Assembly: GCA_003999685.1 (NCBI GenBank)
Contig: CP021226.1
Coordinates: 930,001-994,000, forward strand
Source: Taiwanofungus camphoratus
Lineage: Eukaryota; Basidiomycota; Agaricomycetes; Polyporales; Taiwanofungaceae
Direction: 5' to 3'
Length of the DNA stretch: 64,000 bases
A program made the translations under genes and the position numbers. Below, one piece after another: positions 54,263 to 64,000 of the stretch (position 1 is its first letter; every line of letters begins with the position of its first letter). The notes under the pieces are model-generated. The model saw only the letters and a list, made by a program, of their open reading frames with translations, made no database searches and was not told the DNA's origin.

Positions 54263-56883
54263 ATGGACTCATCCGTACCATCTGTTCTTACAAGCTCGCC
54301 ACTCAAGAGAAAGGCAGCAGGTACCGCTAGATTTAGTGCTACCACGAAACCACGCATCGAAGAAGTGCGCAGACAACTTAGAGAAGACATGATTGGTAAA
54401 TTCCTCAAGATATCACACATCGACTTCATGGCAAACTTCTTGCCGCCTCCTTCTGAGAATGTTCCGGACTTCAGCACGGCTTTCGAAGGAGTGGAGGAAC
54501 TGGAAAACCCCCAACTTGAAAGAGATCTATACCAACCGTTTGTGCGTGCTAACTCGCCCCGTACAATAGGCTTGCAAGTTGACAATTCCGTTTAGGTTGA
54601 TTGTGTGGCAAGAGCAAATATGTGCCCAGGATTTCAATTTGTTCTGACACCTGACAGGGCTGACGAAGGAGACGAGTCAATGCAAAAGGTGGACGCAGGT
54701 CTTTACGCTGACGCAGATGCTCCCCACGATGGCAGACCGCACTGGGCTAGCCAGAGAATGTGGGTCGAGTGGAAGCGAGAGAAGGAAACGCATGACCCAT
54801 TCGATGACAACCGAAGCGAATTCGAGGCTATATCGCAGCAGCGCCAAAGGGTTCGTGGACAAATCATATCCTATGCCGCAAAAGTGTTCGCGCACCAACA
54901 CAGGAAGTTCCTTTTTACAATCATAATCCTCCGCGATTGCGCTCGCATTCTGTTCTGGGATAGATCTGGAGCTGCTGTTACGGAGAAGTTCAACTACAGG
55001 CAACAGCCAGAGAAACTTGGAGAATTCTTATGGCGGTTCTCTCGCCTTTCCCCCGAACAGCAAGGATATGACCCGACAGCTTCGATGGTTGTGGACGGGA
55101 CCGAAGATTACGAATTGATGAACCGTATGGCCAGCAACACGTTGGAATCCTCAGATTACATCAGAGAGTATTTTCAGAACTCGCTTGACGGCGAATGGAC
55201 ACGGTGGAAGCTATCAATCGAGGAGGAAATCCCTTATTCTGAGGCATCCACATCGACTGCGACTGTGAAGCGATGTCGCTATTTTTTGGTGGGCAAGCCT
55301 CACTTCCTAGCATTGGGAGTGGCAGGTCGCGGGGCGCGTGGATATGTTGCCATTGATGTCGAGACGAAAAAATTTGTATTCCTCAAAGATGCATGGAGAA
55401 TTGATCTTCCAGGAATTCAGAGAGAGGGTGATCTCGTGAGAACTCTGAACGAGAAGGAAGTCGAACACGTTCCAACCTTGGTCTGCCACGGAGATATTGG
55501 CGGTCAGTGTACAGTTGTACAAGATTTGTGGGAGCCCGCCAATGTGTCTGCCGCACCAGGTCTGGTATCGGATCAGGCCAGTGTCACAACTGATGCTGCT
55601 TCGCACAAGCGGAACCCACTGAAGATGCACACACACTACCGCCTCGTTGAAGCTGAGGTCGGTCGTCCACTAAGCGACTTCCGATTGGGCCGTGAACTAG
55701 TCAAGCTTATCTGCGACTATATAAAAGGTGATTCACTTTCCCACTTTTGGTTCAAGTATTGACAAGGATTTTGTAGCTCATCAACAAGCTGTGGAGAAAG
55801 CGAACATCCTACACAGGGATATAAGTGCTCAAAATATATTGATATTGCAGCATGAAAGAAGGACTTCCGATGGTCTAAAGTTCGCGTATGAAGGGCTTCT
55901 GAATGACTGGGAGCTTTCAAAGCCGTTCAACATTGAAGAAGGACAACGACAGCCCGGTCGTACAGTGAGCATGATCTTCTATTTTAAGTCATATTTTTCG
56001 CCGATGACCACAATTTTGGCCTCAGGGAACATGGCAATTCATGTCCGTAAGGCTGCTCAACCAACCATACGAGAGCACTCAAATCGAAGACGAATTGGAG
56101 TCATTCTTGCACGTCCTGCTCTATCACGGCGTCAGACACTTGCGGCATAACTGCACGGATGTGAGCGCGTTTATGCATGAGTTTTTTGATGCGGCACTGC
56201 TTCACAATGGCGAGTACATGTGTGGAAGAATGAAGTGGGCAGCCATCCGGCTGGGAGAAATTGATATAGGAAATCAGCTGAATCTTCTACGATTTCGAGA
56301 TGATTCCGGTGGCCAACAACATCCCCTCAACGATATCCTGGATGTACTGCTGTCGTGGTTCAAAGCGTACTATAATATACTTCGATCAGAAGGCAAATTC
56401 GAACTCCCATCACTCGATCCAAGCCAGGAGCAAGATCTCTGTCAGGAGAAATCGACCAAGAAGCAGGCCACAGCAAGAACAGCCCAGGAGCCCTTAAACA
56501 TGGAATTTGACTTCGAACTCGAGCCGGAGGAGGGGGGAATACATTTTGATGCTACTAGTACCAAGGTGATCGAAGACAATGCTCAGGAGGCCAAAATAAA
56601 TCTCGATAAGGATCGCAGCAAAGCAGCCCGTCTGAGCTCACATGGCCCTATGTATGATCGATTGATGACCTGTGTCGTGAACGACAACTGGCCGAAGCGC
56701 GATAGGACGCCTGATCAACTGCCTAAAGGTTACAACTACACAAAGGTTCAAGATCGGGGAATGAGTTTGAAACGAGACAGCAATGTTTTGGAAGATGTCG
56801 AGCTTCCTCAGAGCAAACGTTCTAAGTCCACCGCAAATTCTGCATCCAAGCTGGCAAGTGGATCAAGTAGACATCGACGTTGA
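54263..56883 (+). CDS. FunK1-type fungal protein kinase, copy 2
   Basis: Exons: 54263-54541, 54596-55727, 55777-55964, 56026-56883; introns of 54, 49 and 61 bp; 818 residues. The gene structure is the same as in copy 1. The catalytic loop reads HRDISAQNIL and GTWQFMS follows at the start of exon 4. The first part of the gene is almost identical to copy 1: no difference was found by eye between 7174-7781 and 54702-55309. Downstream the two drift to roughly one difference in ten, with small insertions (EPANVSAAPGL against EPATAAPGL) and a longer acidic stretch near 56510-56600. The frame is intact. Both copies point the same way, 47.5 kb apart, on either side of the transposon nest. Confidence 0.85.
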
Positions 56884-57758
56884 CAAACGTCTGGGGCGCC
56901 GAGGAGAGTGGGAGAAAAAGCCGGGAACAATAGGATTTTCCATCGCTAGTCACAGGGCGAACGGAGATGGACAAGGATGTGCATAACTTATTTTTTTTTG
57001 CTTGCTTGGTGTTATTATATGCTCTAGATCTGATATTTTTACGATACATACAATTTTCCTGCACTTCGTGGTCATCATCCACACTGTCGCAATTGTAGAG
57101 GGTAATTGCACTCAAGGGATAAGTCTGCGGATCTTTCTCTTGTGAATTGAGGACTAAAACCAGTCTCCGAAGAATGGTATCTGGTGGCTTCTGTGCCATT
57201 TATGACTCACAAGTACTAACAGCTACGAACCACCGGCAACCTGCAACTGCCACAGGGGTGGCCGGGGGAGCTGTGGATCTACCCTTTGGGATGGAAACCT
57301 GGCGGGAAGGAGCTGTAAGCGCAGTGAGGAGTTCAGTGACGATGGCGAATGTGTATGTAGAGTCGTATGCCGCGATGATACGCGCCGACGTACTAGGGCC
57401 TCCATGCCATGCCATGAGTTTCCCACTGGAACACGTCTCATGTGAATATCCCTAGAAGAGTCTCTTTGGCAGAAGTCACTTTCACATCGACATCGACATC
57501 GCCAGCACACAAGTTTTCATGCCGGCTCATAGTATACTATTATACAACCCGCCCATGCGGATATCGGGCTTCGAGGACAGCATTTTCTTCCGTCATATTC
57601 AATGCCGCAGAGACCCCGGGCGAAGTCCAACCCACGGGCCCCATTTCGTAGGTTGCGGCTCACACATGCTGAAATGGTTCCAATTCCTGTTTTGGGTGGT
57701 TCAACAACTGAAAGCCCGCAAAGCTCAAGCTAGTACTGGGTCCCAGTCTCCCGCGGCG
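56884..57758. other. 3' flank of FunK1 copy 2 and intergenic, no gene recognised
   Basis: The first 180 bp still resemble the 3' flank of copy 1. The remainder has short frames on both strands, without motifs. Confidence 0.4.
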
Positions 57759-57884
57759 CATCAGGAAAAATCAGGGTAGCTCCCGACGCTACGGCATCTA
57801 CAACCAAATCTGTAGCACTATATAGTGCTATAGATTGGGGATGTAGCACATCCAGCTGCATAGTTACCTGCATTTTTCCTGATG
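57759..57884 (+). mobile_element. MITE, copy 1 (126 bp)
   Basis: The ends are inverted (CATCAGGAAAAATCAGGGT against ACCTGCATTTTTCCTGATG), with an internal palindrome around tagcactatatagtgcta. A possible 2-bp duplication cg lies on each side. It matches 58802-58927 in reverse orientation at the same length. Confidence 0.8.
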
Positions 57885-58009
57885 CGCAGCCCAAACAGGA
57901 TCATCGATCCAATCCTGACATCCCCGCACGGAAATTTGATAGCAAGAGCTAGATCTGCACCGCCTGCCATTCACACTGAACGTATTCTCCTCGCTTCGCG
58001 CGACACCCT

Positions 58010-59577
58010 TCGTTACCCACCTTCCCGACGGAGGTCTTCAAAAACATAATTGACTCCTTGGATCCATTTCTGCAGGAAGATCGACAGGCGCTGTTGGCAT
58101 GTTGTCTTACAAACCGTCTGTGTCTTCCTAGGAGTCGCCGTAGACTCTTCTACAGCATCCGGCTTCGCAGCTCAGAGCAGCTGCATCTCTTCCTGAAATT
58201 GAATGCAACAGATTCTTTTCTCGGTGATTGCGTCCGGCAGTTACATGTCATCTTCGACAAAGAGACTTTCTCTCCGCATTAAAGGTTAATACGTCGTTCC
58301 CATTCGTGCTCGCTGGAAAGCTCACGGAGGTGCAATGCCTCTCCATTCGGGCAGGCGGAAGCTGCCCACCACCAGTTCTCAAGACCTTTCCCTCTATGCT
58401 GTCCGAGTTCTCCTCGATATCTCGGCTTCAACTTGACAAAGTCGAATTCCCAACCTTAACCTAATTCGGCTACTTCGTTTGTGCCCTTCGTGACCTCTCT
58501 GAACTCATATGTTTAACGGTGACGTGGAAGAAGGGTGGTTTCGACCCATTCTCCTTCAAACGAAGTAAGCCCCGTCTATCTCTCACGCAACTTCATATAA
58601 GTTATGGGAGCTGTTCAGATGGCATCGTCAATCTGCTACTTACCGCGATATCCGTGGAAAAGCTCCAATCGATCAGCATTCCGTTTATTAAGCCCCCAGA
58701 GATGACGCACATTAGTAAGCTGTTGGAAGGTGTTGGCGAATCACTTCAACACCTTCATATTGGCCGGACGAGTGAAGAGGATGACAAGGAAAGCAACCCT
58801 CCATCAGGAAAAACGCAGGTAACTATGTAGCCGGATGTGCTACATCCCCAATCTATAGCACTGTATAGTGCTACAGATTTGGTTGTAGTTGCCGTAGTAT
58901 CGGGGGCTACCCTGATTTTTCCTGATGTCTTTCAGAGGAGGAAATTGGTTGGCTCGTCGATCATTATATTATATCCTAAGGCTGACACCATACAAAGGGA
59001 AATCACTCATACTTGTTGTAATTTAGCTGGGATCACACAACAGAGGGAGAATAGACCATGTTTGACCTGGTCTCCGAATCAGGTACGTATGAACAGGTAA
59101 AGTACTACGTTAGGTCATGTGATCTGTATGTACCGAGCATAGAAACTGGAATATCCAACAATATTTACTTCCCATTCTAAGCTCAGGTCTATCCACTTGT
59201 ACACGCTGGATGGCGGAGACTGGGCGAATGGATTGCTTTCTCAAGTCACATCTTCGAAAGTTTCCCTAGTAGTCATGGATGCATCGTATGGCATACAGCC
59301 ACCGGACCTTGATAAGCTCGGTTGTGATCGTATGGACGAAATTCTATCGATATCGCGTCCACGTTTTTCCAACGCCCGGCTTGTACTTGAATACGACTCT
59401 AATCTGGCCTTCGACCCTGATTGGCTCAACGGTCTGCGTTCAGACGTCGTGAAGCGGTTTCCACGCTCTCACACGCGGGGTAGAGTAAAAGTTCAACATC
59501 GTACGTGTCACCATCAATTCCTCGTCCGACGAGCTCATAGTCCATTGATAGGTAATCTCGCGTGGTACTATAGGTAG
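58010..59577 (+). pseudogene. F-box protein gene, decayed
   Basis: The F-box block FPTEVFKNIIDSLD then DRQALLACCLTNR is coded from 58022, followed by the usual variable region (RRLFYSIRL, LRQLHVIFD-like), leucine-rich blocks (LTEVQCLSI, LSLTQLHISYGSCSDGIVNLLL) and a C-terminal part (LLSQVTSSKVSLVVMDASYG, ARLVLEYDSN) that matches the many F-box/LRR-like proteins of polypores. These proteins recruit substrates to SCF ubiquitin ligases. The copy is dead: there is a frameshift near 58275, a TAA near 58461 and a 126-bp MITE at 58802-58927 in the coding region. No start codon is obvious upstream. Confidence 0.6.
58802..58927 (-). mobile_element. MITE, copy 2 (126 bp), inside the F-box pseudogene
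   Basis: This is the reverse-oriented relative of 57759-57884, with a possible 2-bp duplication tc. It interrupts the F-box frame after the block HIGRTSEEDDKESN. Confidence 0.8.
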
Positions 59578-61476
59578 CTTTTTGTCACAGGTCTCCGTAT
59601 GCATATTGAAACTTCACGGAGTATATCTGTCCTCTGGTTCATCTCTTTCTGACGTCATTCCGCTACTCATCATCTACTGGACTGGTATATCATGCCTTGG
59701 TGAACGACTCTTCATAGCGGATCGATCAGTACTCAGACCTTCATATTGATGGCCTCTTACGGAGCCCAGCACTCTGTTGGGCGGCTCGAAGTTTGGACCG
59801 CTTACGTCCAGGTCATCCCGTCTAGATCATTCCCACCGGATATTACATACGCTTGTTCATTTCCATGACCGGCAGAGCAGAGTTGGCCAACCTTTCAAGT
59901 GGGAAACCATCTGACCCCAAGCCGCTAATGGCTCTTCGTTGTTATATCGGTAAGACCATCCGAATCATATCTCCTACCCCAAGATTCGTCTTCCCTGTTC
60001 TACGTCCTTCACATCTACCTCCGCCTATCAATAGCTCTATTACTAAGTTAGGACTTTCTGATATTATTGTTCCTGTGTTGCGTGCACGTCAACGACTACA
60101 AGTTTACATGTCTACTATCACCATTCCATCCATACCCTGTACTGTCAAACGACTTCTTTACGATTGCCGCATACCATCAACACGCTTGGAGACGGCATTC
60201 ACCATTATAGGCTTTCGAGAGAACATGGGATCTTCATGGGTAGCCTGGGTTTATAAAGCGCTCAAAAATTGTTTTCATATTTATGATTAAATGTACAATA
60301 ACAATCGCACGTCAAGACGAGATGCAGCTGTTCCTTCCGTCAGTGGACGCACCAATCGCTGAACGCGAACCCAGAAGAACAATACGATCACACACACACG
60401 ATGATTAGACGAAGGAGTGTGCACCTCCGCAGGGAAATGAAATGCACTCCATCCACCGCCTACGTACTTGGCAAGATAGTGTGAGCGGATTGAATTCACT
60501 CTGGCCCCGTTTACGGGACGGAAGGCTTGATGCTACTATGAGAGCTATGCTTGTGCCGTACGTCTTCCTTGCAGACATCAAACAATACGCAACCTGCTAC
60601 ATATCTTCGCAGTTGATATTGACGAGGGGATTAATTACGGTGGTTGGAATTCAGGTGTATATCAATCATAAACATTGATGAATGAAATATTTACTGTGAG
60701 GAAGCACCATCTGTTCTTGATGGATAAGCTTCGCCATCAACGCTTTTTCCAGGTCGCTTTTAAGAAGTTTGGATGACTGTGAATGGCGGCACAGGCAATC
60801 TAAATAGGCAAACTTGACCGATGATTAACTGACATAGAGACAAATGCATGTTCGACAAGCATACCGACAGCGTCAATTATCATGACACTTGTCTTTGAAC
60901 AAGCAAGCCTAAACCAGGCCCGACGCTCAACAAAAGCGGAGAACTCACCTTCTGTAGGACATGCAGACTCATTCGTGGTAGACTCTCAAACGTCACCCAT
61001 GGTTAGGATCAATTAAGCCTGGTCGTAAGTCGCTGTCTCGGCCAATTTACGGGTACGTGCCAGAAACTACCTATGATGGCCCAAGAGAATGCGACGTTCC
61101 AGATCGGACGTAGCACAGCGCTTTGGCCAGGAAACAACAAGTGGAGCGCCAATTGCCAAGTGGGTATAATTACCTCGAGCGAAAGAGGCACGTTGTGCTT
61201 TCTGAGAGGCGCTAGCCAGCTATAAGACTGTAGTGCTGCAGACCAGCCCGAGCCAGAGGCTGCGGCGGCGAAAGCGCGGGAGGGGAGCGCTGCGAATTCG
61301 AACAGTCGCGCCTTGGAAACGAGGCGACCCAACGTGCAGCCGTGACGCCCGTGTCCATTCATCTCTCTCCGTTCCCTCTTCGTTCCGGCTGTCCTCGCCG
61401 TCGAAGACGACAGCGACGTCGTCTTCATTTTAATTCTTCTTTTCTTGATGAATTTCTGGCCGCGCGTTCTCGTCCA
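59578..61476. other. Intergenic, no gene recognised
   Basis: One plus-strand frame of 145 residues (59853-60290) is open but matches nothing I know and may be a further remnant of the F-box cluster. The part before 61477 is the presumed promoter and 5' UTR of the next gene. Confidence 0.4.
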
Positions 61477-64000
61477 ATGACCCGCCGCTCAGCACTGGCA
61501 CCAAGGTCCCGTCCTTTGTCGGCAATATTCATAGGGTCTACACCAAATCCCTCTCCCCCTGCCATTCCTGATCTACCTGAACCACCCAGCCCCTCGTCTT
61601 CAGTCGACTCTGGGCTCCCGTCTCCTCCGGCAACAAACTCGACTGGTAGTGGCAGCGTTGACGACAGTAGCACGAACGCCGGCAGTCTCCGCCAGCGGTC
61701 GGCGTCTCTCTCAAACTCATCTGCAGATATGTCCAACGGTATTCATGACAAGTCCTACGGCAACAGCAGAAACCGACTGCTGCATACGGACGATGAGGAT
61801 GATCAGGATGACCATGAAAATGACGAGGATGATACAGCTAGGCTCTCCGATGGACGAAGACCAACCTCCAAGGCGGGCCCCAGCGACGACAATATGTCTG
61901 CCCTACAACGTGTCAAAAACTTGACGCAGCGGAACCGCATGGTGAGCATCGTGCTCTTATGCACCTTTCGAAATGCTCATGGCAGGTCGCGTTTGTGATT
62001 GGGAATTTTACATCTCATGCTACTGATCTCACCGATATGCTGGGTTCTTGCGCTACGATCCGTTCAATTCACTTTCTCTGCGGCTTATTTATATTTCACT
62101 CTTTCTTCCCCTGGTGGACATATGCTCGCTTTCGTGAACACTGCCTGCCCCTATCTCGTCGCCGTCCCGTTGCCTCGCATATATTGGGCATGATGCGCAT
62201 ATATTCGTATCCTGCCTTCTTTTATGACTTTTGTGACTATCTTCTGGACTTGTGCGCCACATTGCTTTTCTGTATCGTAGGTACTCGACAAGCTTTCTTC
62301 CATATCTCGATTAAGTTCTCCCGCGCCTTCGACCAATTCTCGTTCTCCCTTTTCACCACCGACTGCCAGTTCCTCTTCTTCTTCGTCTCGTCTCTCTTCT
62401 ACAAATAATCGCCCTCAGTCTGCATCCAATCCTCTCTCGAACGGTCGTCGGCTTGAACCTTCACAGTCTGGCTCAGAAACGGAACGAGAAAGTCAGAATG
62501 TCTCCAGTCACTCATATCCATCCTCAGACGATCTCTCTGCTACACCGCCCTCTGCATATCCTCAAACCTGCGCACCTCATCCCACCCGCGAAAGGCGGAT
62601 ATCTGCCCCCGCCTCTCCAGGGAAGGTCGGTCGGCCTCCGCGCGATAGGGACAGGGGTCCTTCGCCAGGCCCATCGCGCACGCCGCGGAAAAGAATTTCG
62701 ATGGCGATGTCTGTAGATGAGGGTTACAGGAATGTTCAGCGGGAAGATGAGGAAGACGTGACGGCTGCAGCGCTGGCAGCCGTTGCCTCTTCTCGGAGGA
62801 GTCCAACGAGTAGTGGTGGTAAGAAGACTAGACAACCTTTACCCAGAGAGTTCCGAGAGCGGGATAGAAGGGGTTCGGATGGCAAGGTAAGACAATATGC
62901 TGTCTCTGGCGCTTACGTTTAGGTTGATCTTTGACAGCAGCCAAACGGAGAACCATCGACCCCCCATCGGCACCGTGATCGCAGTCTCGTTGGTCGTGCT
63001 TCACCCTCTCCCAAAAAAGGCACGGGATCCACATATTCTGACCCTAGTGTACACACATCACCTCGCCGACCAGGGGCATCTAGGTTCTCAACTGTGCGAG
63101 AACTAACGAGAAAGCATCAAACCAGATGGCTATCGGAGGACCTCTCTGCATCGGCAGATGGCGAAGACGACGCTGCCGTGCAGTACTCCAGTGGGAGTGG
63201 CGGCAGCGGTAGGCGCCAAGGACATAGAAACGGAAGCTCTGACGGTCTACTGATTCCTAGCGGAGGGAGGAGTCTGGTGGGCGAGGGATTACGTGCAGCA
63301 GGCATCACGAAGAGGAAGGATACCGGTGATGATCCGTTCGTAAGTGGAAGCAACGGAACCAGGTCGCCAAGGCGAACAAAGTCGACCGGCAATTCCTCTG
63401 TCGCTAATGGCGAGTGGGATACATCGATGGAGCAGAGTGAGGGTGCAAGATCAAGCACGCATCTCGGTGAGGGTGTGGGACTTTCGCGTCGACTTGATCC
63501 ACGTACACCGGCGGCCATGTCGCACAAACCAAACGATCGAGGCAACTACGCTGCTGGTATTCTGTCCCGTCCTGGAACGTCTATGGCTGCTCTCCATCAC
63601 GAAAGCATAGACAATCCACCGCCACGTACGGCACCACCTGCACTACGCTCCTACAAATCAACGTATCTTCAAGATCGCGATCGTGGCAAAAACGCATCCC
63701 CACAGGTTCAGCAGGAGCCTGTTCAGCAGCGATCATCGGACCGTGCCTACTCCTCTCCCTTTACTACCTTCAGATCTTCGACCGCCCCACTCACAGGTCT
63801 AGGGCGCGATAGCAATGCTGAACACCGCCGTCTGATGCTCGACTCGCTTGGGATGTTTGAGTCACACCTTTCCCGTCTCCCGCCCATGGGCCAGATCACA
63901 ACAAATACGATCCCCGAGCTCTTCCAGAGCGCACAGCACCTCGTACACACGCTCGACCGACTGAATAGCATGCTGAAGACAGGCACTAACAAAGCACTGG
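61477..64000 (+). CDS. Large serine/proline-rich protein of unknown function, 5' part (runs off window)
   Basis: Exons: 61477-61941, 62281-62886, then 62941 to beyond the right edge. Introns of 339 and 54 bp are GT-AG and keep the frame (NRM joins VLDKLSSISRL; GSDGK joins PNGEPSTP). An alternative upstream ATG at 61342 is in frame, but the inner ATG gives the more usual N-terminus MTRRSALAPRSRPLSAIF. The protein is highly serine, proline and arginine rich, with an acidic patch (DDEDDQDDHENDEDD). Towards the window edge it becomes helical and well-ordered (RRLMLDSLGMFESHLSRLP, FQSAQHLVHTLDRLNSML), which suggests a coiled-coil region further on. I do not recognise the family; a cytoskeletal or spindle-pole role would be a guess. 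Codon use and GC are host-like. Confidence 0.65.

Noticed and set aside
57200-57415. Possible membrane-protein fragment on the minus strand
   Set aside because: Only a short hydrophobic stretch is visible, with no family pattern and no neighbouring exons that extend it.
1-64000. CRISPR arrays, rRNA genes, tRNA genes
   Set aside because: No regularly spaced identical repeats with unique spacers, no rRNA core sequence and no convincing tRNA-like cloverleaf was seen by eye.

Overview
The window looks like a basidiomycete fungus, most likely an agaricomycete such as a polypore. The evidence is dense short GT-AG introns of 45-60 bp, two FunK1-type fungal protein kinases, a decayed F-box gene, a KDZ transposase with its cysteine-cluster N-terminus, chromovirus and non-chromovirus Ty3/gypsy elements, and a secreted N-glycosylated protein with very small exons.

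Host genes lie at the two ends. On the left are the 3' end of a YTH-domain (m6A reader) gene (1-710), a convergent eight-exon secreted-protein gene (2189-3485, minus), two poly(A)-tailed retroposons inserted one base apart (5347-5531 and 5561-6481), and FunK1 copy 1 (6735-9331). On the right are FunK1 copy 2 (54263-56883), a decayed F-box gene between two 126-bp MITE copies (57759-59577), and the 5' part of a large serine/proline-rich protein that runs off the window (61477 onward).

Between the two kinases (about 10.3-53.4 kb) is a nested pile of mobile elements that reads like Russian dolls. One Tc1/mariner transposon has its ends at 10281 and 46053, with TA on both sides, and is split by about 34 kb. 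The split is bounded by sequence of LTR family A (10640-11613 and about 44674-44790). Inside lies a KDZ DNA transposon of about 12.2 kb with four genes in two divergent pairs: transposase (minus) with companion gene 1 (plus), and companion gene 2 (minus) with companion gene 3 (plus). It is interrupted by a chromovirus (13185-20141, TSD gtcca), by a very young 12.4-kb gypsy element with 1752-bp LTRs (21483-33847, TSD tcgg), and by a solo LTR D (34676-36230, TSD gaatg) that itself holds a solo LTR A (35188-36166, TSD ccgc). To the right of the Tc1 is an older minus-strand relic of the 12.4-kb gypsy family with two more LTRs, then a tyrosine-recombinase fragment.

The most interesting content is accessory gene cargo. 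KDZ companion gene 2 and a spliced antisense gene in the young gypsy element (30550-31927) both encode Zn2Cys6-like cysteine clusters, so two unrelated mobile elements seem to carry their own putative DNA-binding proteins. The chromovirus carries an extra downstream ORF with two zinc knuckles. No rRNA, tRNA or CRISPR array was recognised. Gene models with introns were spliced by eye from GT-AG signals and reading-frame continuity; family names come from motif recognition, not from a search.
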